A stretch of 64,000 bases of DNA from Kribbella voronezhensis (GCF_004365175.1 NZ_SOCE01000002.1:248001-312000); one strand, 5' to 3'. Positions 23,213 through 32,128 are shown, numbered from the stretch's first letter. Translations and numbers: made by a program. Notes: a model not told the origin generated them from the letters alone.

Positions 23213-24361
23213 TCACGCGGCGGACGGGACGATGAGTGGTTTGATGCAGCCGTCGAGCTTGGCGGAGAACAGGTGGTACCCCTCGGCGATGTGTTCGAGC
23301 GGGATGCGATGGGTGACCAGGTCGCGGGGCTTGAGGTAGCCGTTGCGGACGTGCTCGAACAGCCGCGGCCACTGCCGTTTGACCGGGCACTGGTTCATTC
23401 GCAGCGTGAGGCCCTTGTTCATCGCGTCGCCGAACTTGACCGCACTGAACATCGGCCCGTAGGCGCCCATCACGGACACCGCGCCGCCCTTGCGGACCGA
23501 GTCGATCGCCCAGTTCAGCGCGATGGGGGAGCCGCCCTGCAGTTTCAGCTTCGCGGACGTGATGTGCTGCAGCAGGTTGCCGTCGGCCTCGGCGCCGACC
23601 GCGTCGATGGCGACGTCGGCGCCCAGGTGGTCGGTGAGCTTCTTCAGCAGGACGACGATGTCCGCGTGCTCGGTGAAGTTGTAGGTCTCCGCGTGGGCGA
23701 ACGAGCGCGCCTTGGCCAGCCGGTAGTCCAGGTGATCGATGACGATGACGCGGCCGGCGCCCATCAGCCAGGCCGACGCCGCGGCCGACAGGCCGACCGG
23801 CCCCGCGCCGAAGACGACCACCACGTCGCCCTCGACGATGTCGCCCAGCTGGGCGCCGAAGTAGCCGGTGGCCACCGCGTCGGTGAGCAGCACGGCGTCC
23901 TCGTCGTCCATCCACTCGGGGATCAGCTCAGGGCCGACATCGGCGAAGGGCACGCGGACGTACTCCGCCTGGCCGCCGTCGTAACCCCCGCAGGTGTGGG
24001 AGTAGCCGTAGATGCCGCCGACCGCGGTCGCGTTCGGATTGACGTTGTGGCAGTTCGCGTACAGGCCGCGGGCACAGAAGTAGCAGGTGCCGCAGAAGAT
24101 GTTGAACGGCACCATCACCCGGTCACCTGCCTGGAGGGTGCGCACCGACGGGCCGACCTCGTCCACCACCCCGATGAACTCGTGCCCGAACGTCATCCCG
24201 ACCCGGGTGTCGGGCATCATCCCGTGGTACAGGTGCAGGTCCGAGCCGCAGATGGCGGCCCTGGTCACCTTGACGATCGCGTCGTTCGGATGCTCGAGCA
24301 CCGGCCGCGGCTTGTCCTCGACCCGGATCCGGTAAGGCCCTCGATAGACCATCGCGCGCAT
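23213..24361 (-). CDS. Zinc-dependent alcohol dehydrogenase, formaldehyde-dehydrogenase-like
   Basis: A 382-residue medium-chain dehydrogenase with GAAGGGAG before its ATG. Catalytic zinc ligands are C38 (AAICGSD), H60 and E61 (FGHEF). The structural zinc cysteines are C90, C93, C96 and C104. The Rossmann motif VFGAGPVGLSAAA lies near 184. The length and the NPNATAVGGIYGYSHTCGGY insert resemble the glutathione-independent formaldehyde dehydrogenase branch. It should oxidise alcohols or aldehydes with NAD. It is divergent from the PhyH gene across 162 bp in which no clear operator was seen. Confidence 0.9.
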   Translation of the reverse strand: MRAMVYRGPYRIRVEDKPRPVLEHPNDAIVKVTRAAICGSDLHLYHGMMPDTRVGMTFGHEFIGVVDEVGPSVRTLQAGDRVMVPFNIFCGTCYFCARGLYANCHNVNPNATAVGGIYGYSHTCGGYDGGQAEYVRVPFADVGPELIPEWMDDEDAVLLTDAVATGYFGAQLGDIVEGDVVVVFGAGPVGLSAAASAWLMGAGRVIVIDHLDYRLAKARSFAHAETYNFTEHADIVVLLKKLTDHLGADVAIDAVGAEADGNLLQHITSAKLKLQGGSPIALNWAIDSVRKGGAVSVMGAYGPMFSAVKFGDAMNKGLTLRMNQCPVKRQWPRLFEHVRNGYLKPRDLVTHRIPLEHIAEGYHLFSAKLDGCIKPLIVPSAA

Positions 24362-24523
24362 CGCCCACTCCCTTCGGGAAAAGGCCTAGGTGCCCACCCC
24401 GCGCCCAGCGAAACGGCACCGCTGCCACGTTCTTGTCACTGCACGGGTTTCGTGGACCGCAGCGGGGGAACCGACGCCGTGCCCCGGCCTTCGTGGGCGG
24501 ACCGAGCCGGCTAGGAGGGTGGC

Positions 24524-25354
24524 ATGCCTGGTGTGCGGAAGGTGGATGCAGCTGGTTTCTGGGACAACGGCTGGACGATCGTTCGGGGGGTCTACACCGC
24601 CGAGGACGTGAAGAGATTGCGCGACGCGGCGTACTGGTCCCGGAAGCACTTCGGTGGTGACCTGCTGGCCAATCCGCGGCTGCGCGAGGTACTCACGGAC
24701 GGGAACTTCGTCCAGATCGCCCGCCGGATCCTGGGCGACGACAAGATCGTGTACTGCGGCGACAGCGCCTTCACGGTGAACGGTGTGCAGCGCGGATTCC
24801 ACAAGGACAACGCGGACCGGGTCGATCCGCAGGCACCGGACTGGAACGGGCGCTACACGATTCTGCGGTTCGGCGTCTATCTGCAGGATCACTACCGTCA
24901 TACCGGCGGATTGAACCTGCGGCACCAGTCGCACAACACTCCGGACCTGAGCGTCGGTAAGAATGTCTATGTGCGGACCCGGCCGGGCGACGTCGCCGTC
25001 TGGAGTTTGCGGACGACCCACAGTGGCAACGCCACGTTGCTCAGATTCCCCAAGTCCTATGCGCCTTTGCCGCATCAGCACGACAAGTTCCCCAGCTGGC
25101 TGGTCGCACCCAGGGATGGCGACCGGATCGCCTTGTTCGCGGCACTCGGTCTCGACGACGCGCACATGAGCCGATATGTCGACTACCTCAAAACACGCAA
25201 ATACATGTGCGACATCTGGCGTCGCAGCCGGTACGACGAATCCGCTGTGTCCGCTGCCGAACAAGCGGGCCTGATCGTGCGAAATGTCCCGGCGGAAATC
25301 GAGAACGACGCGAACGCGGGCCGGAACGTCGACTACGTCGCTCTTCCGTACTGA
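24524..25354 (+). CDS. Phytanoyl-CoA dioxygenase (PhyH) family Fe(II)/2-oxoglutarate oxygenase
   Basis: A 276-residue cytosolic oxygenase with AGGAGGG 5 bp before the ATG. The iron-binding facial triad is visible: H93 and D95 (GFHKDNAD) and distal H166 (TTHSGNA), with R174 placed to bind 2-oxoglutarate. The N-terminus (FWDNGWTIVRGVYTAEDVK) is typical of the family. PhyH enzymes hydroxylate small molecules, often in secondary metabolism. A possible stem-loop (GAACC/GGTTC arms, about 25361-25387) follows the stop and may end the transcript before the LuxR gene. The substrate is unknown. Confidence 0.88.
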   Translation: MPGVRKVDAAGFWDNGWTIVRGVYTAEDVKRLRDAAYWSRKHFGGDLLANPRLREVLTDGNFVQIARRILGDDKIVYCGDSAFTVNGVQRGFHKDNADRVDPQAPDWNGRYTILRFGVYLQDHYRHTGGLNLRHQSHNTPDLSVGKNVYVRTRPGDVAVWSLRTTHSGNATLLRFPKSYAPLPHQHDKFPSWLVAPRDGDRIALFAALGLDDAHMSRYVDYLKTRKYMCDIWRRSRYDESAVSAAEQAGLIVRNVPAEIENDANAGRNVDYVALPY

Positions 25355-25440
25355 TGAGCCGAGAACCGACTGCCGGCCGGGAGTGGTTCTTGCTCTAGGG
25401 TCAGGACTGTCTGATGTGAAGGCAGTTGGGGGGAGCGGGC

Positions 25441-28083
25441 ATGGCGAGTCCGCTGGTGGGGACCAAGTTGTACGTGCCTCAGGCACGGCAGGTCGTCGTG
25501 GCGCGGCCGCGGCTGGACGAGCGGCTGGGTGGAAGCGCGAAGCCGCGGCTGACGCTGATCTCCGGGCCGGCAGGGTTCGGCAAGACGACTCTGCTGGCGG
25601 CATGGGCAAGGGGCGCGGCAGCAGCGGGCCGCCGGATCGCGTGGGTGTCGCTGGAGGACACCGAGCAGGAGCCCGCGGCTTTCTGGACCTACGTCGTCGC
25701 TGCGCTCGACAACGCGGCGCCGGGCGTCGGCCTCGGCGTACTGCCCCTCCTGCGAGCTCCGCAGCCACAGCTGAAGTCGATCCTCGCCACTTTGCTCAAC
25801 GAGCTCGCGGCCCTGGCCGACGGCGTCGACCTGGTCCTGGACGACTATCACCTCGCCGACAGTCCACAGATCGCCACCGACGTCGCCTTCCTGCTCGAAC
25901 ACCTTCCTCCGCACGTGCATCTGGTGATCAGCACCCGCGCCGACCCTGCGCTGCCGCTAGCCCGGCTGCGAGCGCGAGGTGAGCTGGTGGAGATCCGCGC
26001 GGCCGACCTGCGCTTCACGGTGGACGAGATCACGGCGTACCTGAACGGTGTCTTCGGCCTTGACCTCGACCCCGCCGAGATCGCCACGCTGGAAGGCCGG
26101 ACCGAGGGCTGGATCGCGGCGCTGCAGTTGGCTGCCCTGTCACTGCAGGGCCGCGCCGACGCCGCCGGGTTCATCGCGGGTTTCGCGGGGGACGACCGGT
26201 ACGTCGTCGACTATCTCGTCGAGGAGGTGCTGAGCCGCCAGCCGGACGCCGTACGAACCTTCCTCCTGAAGACCTCGATCCTCGACCGGCTCACCGGTTC
26301 CCTCTGCGACGCCGTCATCGGCGGCAACGACGGCAAGGCCGTGCTCGAATCGCTGGAGCGCTCGAACCTGTTCGTCGTCCGTCTCGACGACAGCCGCCAC
26401 TGGTATCGCTACCACCACCTGTTCGCCGATGTCCTGCGAGTGCACCTGGCCGAGGAGCGACCGGACGAGATCGCCGGCCTCCACCAAAGCGCCGCCCAGT
26501 GGTACGGCGCGACCGGCGAGCCGGTGCCCGCCGTCCGGCACGCACTGGCAGCCGGGGACATCGAGCAGGCAGCCGACCTCGTGGAGCGCTCGGCCATCGA
26601 ACTGCTGCGGCAGCGGCAAGAGGCGACGGTCCGAGGCTGGCTGGACGACATCCCGTACGACGTGGTGCGCCGCCGTCCCGTTCTCGCGCTGGGTCTCATC
26701 GGCGCACTGATGTCGAGAGGCGACTTCGAGACCGTCGAGGACCGCCTGGACGATCTCGAACGACTACTGGCCGCTCCGCCGGCGGACCTGGTGGTGCTCG
26801 AAGAGAGCGAGTTGGCGCGGGTGCCAGGCGCGATGGAGACGTATCGGGCAGCCCTCGCGCTGGTCGCGAACAACCCGGCCGGCACCGTTGCCCACGCCGA
26901 CCTGGCGATCGCCAAAGCCGCGCCCGGCGACGATCTCACCGTCGCGGCCGCCTCGGCACTCGCAGGCCTTGCCTCGTGGGGAAGCGGCGATCTCGAAGCG
27001 GCTCACCGCGGCTACTCGGTGGCCGTGAAAGGCCTGGAACGAGCCGGGAACATCGCCGACGTCCTCGGCTGCTCGATCACCTTGGGCGACCTCCGGATCA
27101 CCCAAGGCCGGCTCGGTGACGCCCTGCGCACCTATCAGGACGCGCTCCGCCTCGCCGCCGCCCACGAGGTCGACGGGCCGCTGCGGGGAACGGCCGACAT
27201 GCTCGTCGGTTTGAGCCAGATCGCCTTCGAGCACAACGATCTCGCGGCCTCGGCGGGGTACCTGAAACGCGTCGACGCGCTGGGAGAGCGCCTCGGTCTG
27301 CCCCAGTTCCCGTACCGATGGCGGGTCGCGCGCGCCCGGCTACGGATGGCCGAGGGAGACCTGTCCGGGGCAGTGGCCCTGCTCGACGAGGCTGAGCAGG
27401 TGTACGTCGGTGACTACTCGCCGAACGTGCAACCCATCGCGGCCCAGCGTGCGCGAGTGTTTCTGGCGCAAGGCCACATCGACGAGGCTCTCCACTGGGC
27501 CCAGCACCTCGACCCGGATGACGAGTTGGCCTACGTCCGCGAGTACGAACACCTCACCCTCGCCCGGATCCTGCTGCACCAGCAGTCCACCGCCCGTACT
27601 GCGTACGGCCTACTCGATCGCCTCCGGATCGCCGCCGAGCAGGGAGGACGATTCGGCACACTGATCGAGATCCTCACTGTGCAAGCGCTCGCGCACCAGG
27701 CGACGGCACCGCTGGAGCAGGCACTCCGATTGGCCGAACCGGAAGACTACGTTCGCGTCTTCATCGGCGAGGGGCGACCAATGGCGACCCTCCTGGAAGC
27801 TCTGATCCGGCAGCACCCGTCGTGGGCCTACCCGCAACGCCTGCGCGCGGCGCTCGACCCTGGGCACCGACCTGTCGGCCAGGGCCTCACCGGCCAGTTG
27901 AGCGAGCGCGAGTACGACGTACTCCGGCTGCTGGCCACCGACCTCGACGGGCCCGAGATCTCGCACCGGCTCTACATCTCACTCAACACTTTCCGGACGC
28001 ACACGAAGAACATCTACGCCAAGCTCGGCGTCAACAACCGGCGTACGGCGATCACGAAGGCCACCGAGCTCGGGCTGCTCTGA
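25441..28083 (+). CDS. Large ATP-binding LuxR-family regulator (MalT type)
   Basis: An 880-residue regulator. ATG 25441 follows a strong GGGGGGAG site. A STAND-type NTPase occupies the N-terminus, with Walker A GPAGFGKTT at 42-50 and a Walker B-like LVLDDYH near 135. It is followed by a winged-helix region, a long TPR-like helical superhelix (about 350-800) and a C-terminal LuxR helix-turn-helix (LSEREYDVLRLLATDLDGPE ... NTFRTHTKNIYAKLGVNNRR). Such proteins switch on when an inducer and ATP are bound. Its target is not evident; the two genes immediately downstream are candidates. Confidence 0.92.
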   Translation: MASPLVGTKLYVPQARQVVVARPRLDERLGGSAKPRLTLISGPAGFGKTTLLAAWARGAAAAGRRIAWVSLEDTEQEPAAFWTYVVAALDNAAPGVGLGVLPLLRAPQPQLKSILATLLNELAALADGVDLVLDDYHLADSPQIATDVAFLLEHLPPHVHLVISTRADPALPLARLRARGELVEIRAADLRFTVDEITAYLNGVFGLDLDPAEIATLEGRTEGWIAALQLAALSLQGRADAAGFIAGFAGDDRYVVDYLVEEVLSRQPDAVRTFLLKTSILDRLTGSLCDAVIGGNDGKAVLESLERSNLFVVRLDDSRHWYRYHHLFADVLRVHLAEERPDEIAGLHQSAAQWYGATGEPVPAVRHALAAGDIEQAADLVERSAIELLRQRQEATVRGWLDDIPYDVVRRRPVLALGLIGALMSRGDFETVEDRLDDLERLLAAPPADLVVLEESELARVPGAMETYRAALALVANNPAGTVAHADLAIAKAAPGDDLTVAAASALAGLASWGSGDLEAAHRGYSVAVKGLERAGNIADVLGCSITLGDLRITQGRLGDALRTYQDALRLAAAHEVDGPLRGTADMLVGLSQIAFEHNDLAASAGYLKRVDALGERLGLPQFPYRWRVARARLRMAEGDLSGAVALLDEAEQVYVGDYSPNVQPIAAQRARVFLAQGHIDEALHWAQHLDPDDELAYVREYEHLTLARILLHQQSTARTAYGLLDRLRIAAEQGGRFGTLIEILTVQALAHQATAPLEQALRLAEPEDYVRVFIGEGRPMATLLEALIRQHPSWAYPQRLRAALDPGHRPVGQGLTGQLSEREYDVLRLLATDLDGPEISHRLYISLNTFRTHTKNIYAKLGVNNRRTAITKATELGLL

Positions 28084-28154
28084 CAACGGATCACCACCCG
28101 GCTCACCAGATGATGTGATCCGCCCTCACCACCTCGGCTCCTAGCGTGCAGGAC

Positions 28155-28430
28155 ATGGACACCGCAGGCAGCACGCCGGAGGGATCCGGCTGGTACGAGA
28201 TCCGCATTCAGGGTCGCCTCGACTCCCGATGGTCGGCCCGCTTCGCAGGCATGACCTTGACCACCGGCGACGGCTACACCCTGCTCGCCGGTCCCATCGT
28301 CGACCAGGCAGCCCTGCACGGACTGCTGCATCAACTCCGCGACCTCGGCCTGCCGCTGGTCTCGGTCCGCCAGGTCCACACCGACGACGTCCCGCACGCA
28401 CCTCATCACCGCGACACCACAGGAGCCTGA
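28155..28430 (+). CDS. Small conserved protein, paralogue of the gene at 9955
   Basis: A 91-residue protein from ATG 28155 (a GTG at 28146 would add three residues). It shares with the protein at 9955 the core Y-x-IR-x-x-G-x-L, GPIVDQAALHGLLHQLRDLG and a final V-x-QV. No named domain is recognised. It begins 71 bp after the LuxR regulator and is followed after 1 bp by a DUF4386 membrane protein, so these two are co-translated. A TAGCGT element just before the start may be a -10 box, giving a nearly leaderless mRNA. Function unknown. Confidence 0.72.
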   Translation: MDTAGSTPEGSGWYEIRIQGRLDSRWSARFAGMTLTTGDGYTLLAGPIVDQAALHGLLHQLRDLGLPLVSVRQVHTDDVPHAPHHRDTTGA

Positions 28431-28431
28431 C

Positions 28432-29172
28432 ATGACCATCACCGCACCGGCCGTCACCACTACCACCGCCGTACGACGTGATCCCACCCGCAACAACGCC
28501 CGTGCCGCGGGCATCTTCTACCTGCTCACCTTCGCCTCGTCGATCCCGGCACTCATCCTGCTCGGACCGGTGCTGAACGACGCCGCCTACGTCACCGGCG
28601 CGGGCCATGACACCCGCATCCTGTGGGGCTGCCTGCTCGACTGCGTGAACGGCCTGACCGCGGTCGGTTCCGCGGTCGCGGTGTACGCGGTGGTGAAACG
28701 GCAGAACGGATCGATGGCCCTCGGCTTCGTGACGTCGCGCCTGGTCGAGGCGGCCGTGGTCATGATCGGCGTGGTCAACCTGCTCGCGGTGGTCACGATG
28801 CGCCAGCACCCCGCCGGTGCCGACCCCGCCTCTTTGACGGTGACGGCCAACGCCCTCGTCGACGTCCGGAACTGGACGTTCCTGTTCGGCCCCGGCCTGA
28901 TGCCGGTCTTCAACGCCCTGCTGTTCGGCACCCTGCTCTACAAGTCCCGCCTGGTTCCCCGGATCATCCCGGCTGTCGGTCTGATCGGCGCACCCCTGCT
29001 GTTCGCCGCTTTCATCGCCGCTCTCTTCGGCGCCACCGACCAGGTCTCGGCCTCCTCCTTGTTCCTGACCCTGCCGATCGCCGCCTGGGAATTCACCATC
29101 GGCCTCTGGATGACCTTCAAGGGCTTCCGCCCGCAGGCAGTCGCAGCTCTCGGGATCCGCAACGACGGCTGA
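28432..29172 (+). CDS. DUF4386 family membrane protein
   Basis: A 246-residue protein with about six membrane segments. The ribosome site CAGGAG lies inside the end of the preceding gene. The family start is clear: RNNARAAGIFYLLTFASSIP, then a loop with YVTGAGHDTRILWGCLLD, and later NWTFLFGPGLMPVFNALLFG, all typical of DUF4386. No biochemical function is established. It ends 30 bp before a strong bidirectional terminator. It is probably co-regulated with the small gene before it, perhaps by the LuxR protein. Confidence 0.85.
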   Translation: MTITAPAVTTTTAVRRDPTRNNARAAGIFYLLTFASSIPALILLGPVLNDAAYVTGAGHDTRILWGCLLDCVNGLTAVGSAVAVYAVVKRQNGSMALGFVTSRLVEAAVVMIGVVNLLAVVTMRQHPAGADPASLTVTANALVDVRNWTFLFGPGLMPVFNALLFGTLLYKSRLVPRIIPAVGLIGAPLLFAAFIAALFGATDQVSASSLFLTLPIAAWEFTIGLWMTFKGFRPQAVAALGIRNDG

Positions 29173-29201
29173 AATCTGGTGCCGACCGCACCGATCGAAC
29201 C

Positions 29202-29239
29202 ACAAGGTGGCCCCGCTCCCGCGGGGCCGCCTTTGTCTT
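29202..29239. terminator. Bidirectional intrinsic terminator between convergent genes
   Basis: The stem AAGG-T-GGCCCCGC pairs with GCGGGGCC-G-CCTT around a TCCC loop, giving 12 Watson-Crick pairs and one wobble, followed by TGTCTTG. It sits between the DUF4386 gene (+) and the anti-sigma gene (-) and can serve both. The U-tract is short, as usual in high-GC genomes. Confidence 0.85.
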
Positions 29240-29253
29240 GTGCAGTGTGTGAT

Positions 29254-29964
29254 TCAGGTCGGCAGAGTGCCGCGGATGATGCTGTCGTGGGAGTGTTCGG
29301 GGTTGCCGTCGTCGGGCTCCAGCGAGATGTCGACGATCCGGTAACCCTGCCCGGTGGCGTCCGCCGGGATCTGGTAGGTGCCGACGGTGCCGGGGGACAG
29401 GACACCGAGCGAGACCATCCTCTTGCCGTCCTGGTTGATCAGCCATACCTCGTAGAACCCGCGGGGGGCCGGCAGACCTGAGGCGGTGACGCGGAGCTCG
29501 GCGCCGGTTCCGATCCGGACCAGGTCCGCGGTGCCGTCGCCGGACTTGCCTTCGAGTGGCTCGAGCTTGATCGCGGCCTGCGTCGTCGCGACGTCCTTCG
29601 AGTTGTCGATCAGCCGGGTGCCCAGTACGCCGGCCCCGAGACCGAGGATCGCCGCGATGCTCGCCGCGAGCACCAGCGCGCGTCGGTTGGTCCGTACTAC
29701 GACTGCGCTCGGCTGCTGAGCGAGAGGTTCCGCAGTACGCGTGGCGCCGTCCTCGTGGCCGAGCTCCGCTGCGATGCGTTCCCACACCTCTGGCGGCGGA
29801 ACTTCGAGGTGAGGGAGGTCGTGGCTGAGGTCGGCAAGGTGGCGGAGCTCGTCCAACCTGCCCCGGCAGTCCGCGCATGTGGTCAGGTGGCCGGTCGCTT
29901 CCGGGCTCGGTTCGAGGTCGTCCAGCGCCCATTGCGCCAGCGTCTCGTCGTCAAGATGCGTCAC
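29254..29964 (-). CDS. RskA-like anti-sigma factor
   Basis: A 236-residue transmembrane anti-sigma factor. The cytosolic zinc-binding ZAS motif is H26-x3-C30-x2-C33 (HLTTCADC). One membrane helix lies at about residues 94-117 (RALVLAASIAAILGLGAG). The extracytoplasmic domain has the RskA features ASGLPAPRGFYEVWLINQDG and LEPDDGNPEHSHDSIIRGTL. It should hold the adjacent sigma factor until regulated proteolysis releases it. Its start lies inside the end of the sigma gene (14-bp overlap), so the two are translated together. Confidence 0.92.
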   Translation of the reverse strand: MTHLDDETLAQWALDDLEPSPEATGHLTTCADCRGRLDELRHLADLSHDLPHLEVPPPEVWERIAAELGHEDGATRTAEPLAQQPSAVVVRTNRRALVLAASIAAILGLGAGVLGTRLIDNSKDVATTQAAIKLEPLEGKSGDGTADLVRIGTGAELRVTASGLPAPRGFYEVWLINQDGKRMVSLGVLSPGTVGTYQIPADATGQGYRIVDISLEPDDGNPEHSHDSIIRGTLPT

Positions 29965-30514
29965 CGGTCACCTCCTTCAGTCGGGTTCGCAGGTAGAGCA
30001 GACCTCGCCGTACGTGGCTCTTCACCGTTCCCAACGGTAGATCGAGCTGCTCCGCGATCTGCGAGTACGTCTGGTCTTCGTAGAAGGCGAGCTTGAGGAT
30101 CGTCCTGCGCGGGTCGTCCAACCGGTCCAGCTCGTCGGCCAGGACGACGCGGTCCACCAGCCGGTCCTCGTCGCCGCTCGAGACGGCCGCCGCGGGGATG
30201 ACCGCCTCGACGTTGCGTCGATGCCGCGTCCGGGCGGCGTGATGGTCGGCGATCCGGTGCCGGGCCACACCGACCAGCCAGGAGCCGAGCGTCCCGGTCT
30301 CCGGGTCGAAGCCGGCCCGGCCCCGCCAGGCCGAGACGAACACCTGCTGGGTGATCTCCTCGGCGTCGCCGCGATCGTTCACCGACCGCAGCGCCAGGGT
30401 GTACACCAGACCCGACCACCGGCGATAGGCCTCCGCCAGGCTCTCCTCACGGCCGTCCGCGAAACCTTTCGCGATATCGGCCGCCGAGGGATCACCCGCG
30501 TCGGTGGTGCTCAC
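29951..30514 (-). CDS. ECF RNA polymerase sigma factor, SigK-like
   Basis: A 187-residue sigma factor from GTG 30514. The frame is open to 30610 but would then overlap the sortase gene without adding conserved sequence. Region 2 reads ADGREESLAEAYRRWSGLVY, LALRSVNDRGDAEEITQQVF and TGTLGSWLVGVARHRIADHH. Region 4 is LDDPRRTILKLAFYEDQTYS with the helix-turn-helix QIAEQLDLPLGTVKSHVRRG. The pairing with an RskA-type anti-sigma factor suggests the SigK group. It lies 34 bp after the sortase and probably reads its own operon promoter (see 32075-32103). Confidence 0.88.
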   Translation of the reverse strand: MSTTDAGDPSAADIAKGFADGREESLAEAYRRWSGLVYTLALRSVNDRGDAEEITQQVFVSAWRGRAGFDPETGTLGSWLVGVARHRIADHHAARTRHRRNVEAVIPAAAVSSGDEDRLVDRVVLADELDRLDDPRRTILKLAFYEDQTYSQIAEQLDLPLGTVKSHVRRGLLYLRTRLKEVTGDAS

Positions 30515-30548
30515 AGGGCGCACTGTAGTCGGCCGCCGCGTGGGCAGA

Positions 30549-31214
30549 TCAAGAGGACGCAACAGCGGTAACCACCAGATTGTCTCGGTATCCGCCGGCG
30601 TCGGCGTCATACGGTCCTCCGCACGTCACGATCCGCAGGCGGCGTGATCCCTCGCGGTCGAACAGGTCGTCGACGGCCAGCTTCTGTTTGGGGATGTCCT
30701 TGACCGTGGTCACCCGATAGCCGGCGACGGTCCCGTCGGTCATCGTGATCTCGATCAGGTCGCCGGGGCGGACCTTGCGCAGCCTCGCCAGTGGACCGAC
30801 ACCGAACTCGCGGCTGTCCAGGTGGCCGCCCAGGACGACGGAGCCGGCCCGATCGGCCGGACCAGGGCCGAACCGGTACCAGCCGATGGTGCTGGGGTCG
30901 GCAGGCAGGGCCATCTGGCCGTCGGCACCGACGCCGACCGATTTCACCGGCATGGTGAGTGCCGCCCCGGCCACCACCAGCCGGATCGGCACTGGCGACG
31001 GAGCCGCGACTGTCGGCAGGTCCGCGGCGTGGGTCCCCAGCGAACTCGGTGGTGCTGGTGGTGTTGCGGATCGCGGACCGGTCGGTCGGCTGACAGAGGT
31101 GGACGGCCGGTCGCCGGGGACTTCCGGGTCGCCGCAGGCGGTGAGGCCTGCCAACGCAGTACAGGTGAGTGCGGCCACCACGAGGGTGGCCGCACCGCGA
31201 CGAGAAAGCGTCAC
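30549..31214 (-). CDS. Class F sortase, predicted lipoprotein
   Basis: A 221-residue protein. GTG 31214 is chosen because it overlaps the preceding stop (GTGA) and begins a lipoprotein signal: basic start, hydrophobic core, lipobox LTAC with C27. A Pro/Ser/Thr linker (about 35-75) leads to the sortase barrel, with catalytic H131 (LGGHLDS), C198 (RIVTCGG) and R210 (GGYRDN). Class F sortases join proteins to the cell wall in actinobacteria; most are anchored by a membrane helix, so a lipid anchor is notable. The partner is presumably the DUF4397 protein encoded just before it. Confidence 0.88.
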   Translation of the reverse strand: MTLSRRGAATLVVAALTCTALAGLTACGDPEVPGDRPSTSVSRPTGPRSATPPAPPSSLGTHAADLPTVAAPSPVPIRLVVAGAALTMPVKSVGVGADGQMALPADPSTIGWYRFGPGPADRAGSVVLGGHLDSREFGVGPLARLRKVRPGDLIEITMTDGTVAGYRVTTVKDIPKQKLAVDDLFDREGSRRLRIVTCGGPYDADAGGYRDNLVVTAVASS

Positions 31215-32044
31215 GACCGGACGCGTGCCCGGACAACCGTCGTCCCGACGACCGCCAGGCCGAACACGGCCAGCAGGGCGACCAGGCCCAGGGCCGGCGA
31301 GCCGTTGTCGAGCTGCGCCGCTTGACCTCCCGTACCGCCGGGGATGCCGCTCGGGTTGTGGTGGAGGCCGGAGATGGTCTGGACGGCGAGCTTCAGGTTC
31401 TTGTCCGCCGCGCTGCCCCACGCGTAGACGATCGTGTTGGTGCCTTCCTTGAGATTCACGTCGGCGGGGCCGATCGCGACGGTCGACGTGCCGGCCAGGA
31501 CGACGTCGGCGCTGACCGTGCCGGCGGGAAGGTCGGCCTTGGCCTCCTTGGGGTTGGTCAGGCTCTTGAACGCGGGCTTTCCACCCGCGCGGACGTCGAC
31601 CGCCGGGGCGGCCGCGTCGTGGCGGACCGTCAGCCGGGCCTTGCCTGCGGCGAGCTTCGACACGTCGTTCACGTAGGGAGTCAGGACCGGTTTGCCGGCC
31701 GCGTCGAGGTGCGCGACGACGGTCACGTTGGCGCCGCCCGGGACCGTGACGTCATCGGCCTGGATGACGGCCTTTCCTTTCGCGCCGGCACCCGCGGCGG
31801 TGACCTTCAGGTCGTAGCTGCCGGCGGGCAGCTTGAGCGGGTCGGTCAGCGTCCCCGGTTTGAAGTTCGTCAACAGGGCCTTGCCGTTGGCGTACACGTC
31901 GACGGTGGCACCGGGAACCGCGTGCAGGACGGAGACGGTGGCGTCGGCCGTCGGCGCCGCCTGTGCGGTCGCGGCTACGCCTGCCGGCAGCCCGGCGAGC
32001 AGCAGCCCGGCAGCAGTCAGTGCGGTGATTCGGCGAAGAGACAT
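31211..32044 (-). CDS. Secreted DUF4397 protein with C-terminal membrane tail
   Basis: A 277-residue protein; ATG 32044 has TGGAGGG upstream. A signal peptide (to about residue 30, ending AQAAPTA) leads to a DUF4397 domain: TVSVLHAVPGATVDVYANG, AGSYDLKVTAAG, and a second half with ARLTVRHDAAAPAVDVRAGG. The C-terminus is a hydrophobic helix (ALGLVALLAVFGLAVVG) with a basic tail RARVRS, the shape of a sortase sorting signal, but no LPxTG is present before it (sequence GGQAAQLDNGSP). It heads the sortase/sigma/anti-sigma operon and is probably the main envelope product of it. Confidence 0.85.
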   Translation of the reverse strand: MSLRRITALTAAGLLLAGLPAGVAATAQAAPTADATVSVLHAVPGATVDVYANGKALLTNFKPGTLTDPLKLPAGSYDLKVTAAGAGAKGKAVIQADDVTVPGGANVTVVAHLDAAGKPVLTPYVNDVSKLAAGKARLTVRHDAAAPAVDVRAGGKPAFKSLTNPKEAKADLPAGTVSADVVLAGTSTVAIGPADVNLKEGTNTIVYAWGSAADKNLKLAVQTISGLHHNPSGIPGGTGGQAAQLDNGSPALGLVALLAVFGLAVVGTTVVRARVRS

Positions 32045-32074
32045 GAAACCCTCCAAGAGATGGTCACTTGCCTC

Positions 32075-32103
32075 TACTTCCGCCCGAGTGCGCCGAACGG
32101 ATG
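32075..32103 (-). promoter_or_regulatory. Candidate ECF (SigK-type) promoter of the envelope operon
   Basis: On the minus strand, CATCCG (plus 98-103 of this stretch, i.e. 32098-32103) is followed after 15 bp by CGGAAGTA (32075-32082), about 31 bp upstream of the DUF4397 start. CATCC-type -35 boxes are known for SigK promoters. Autoregulation by the operon's own sigma factor is inferred. Confidence 0.4.
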
Positions 32104-32128
32104 CACCCGACCGCGAATTCGCACCCGA

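Noticed and set aside
28086..28118. GGATCAC/GTGATCC inverted repeat before the small gene as an operator
   Set aside because: Arms are 7 bp with about 20 bp between, weak evidence alone; kept only as a note.
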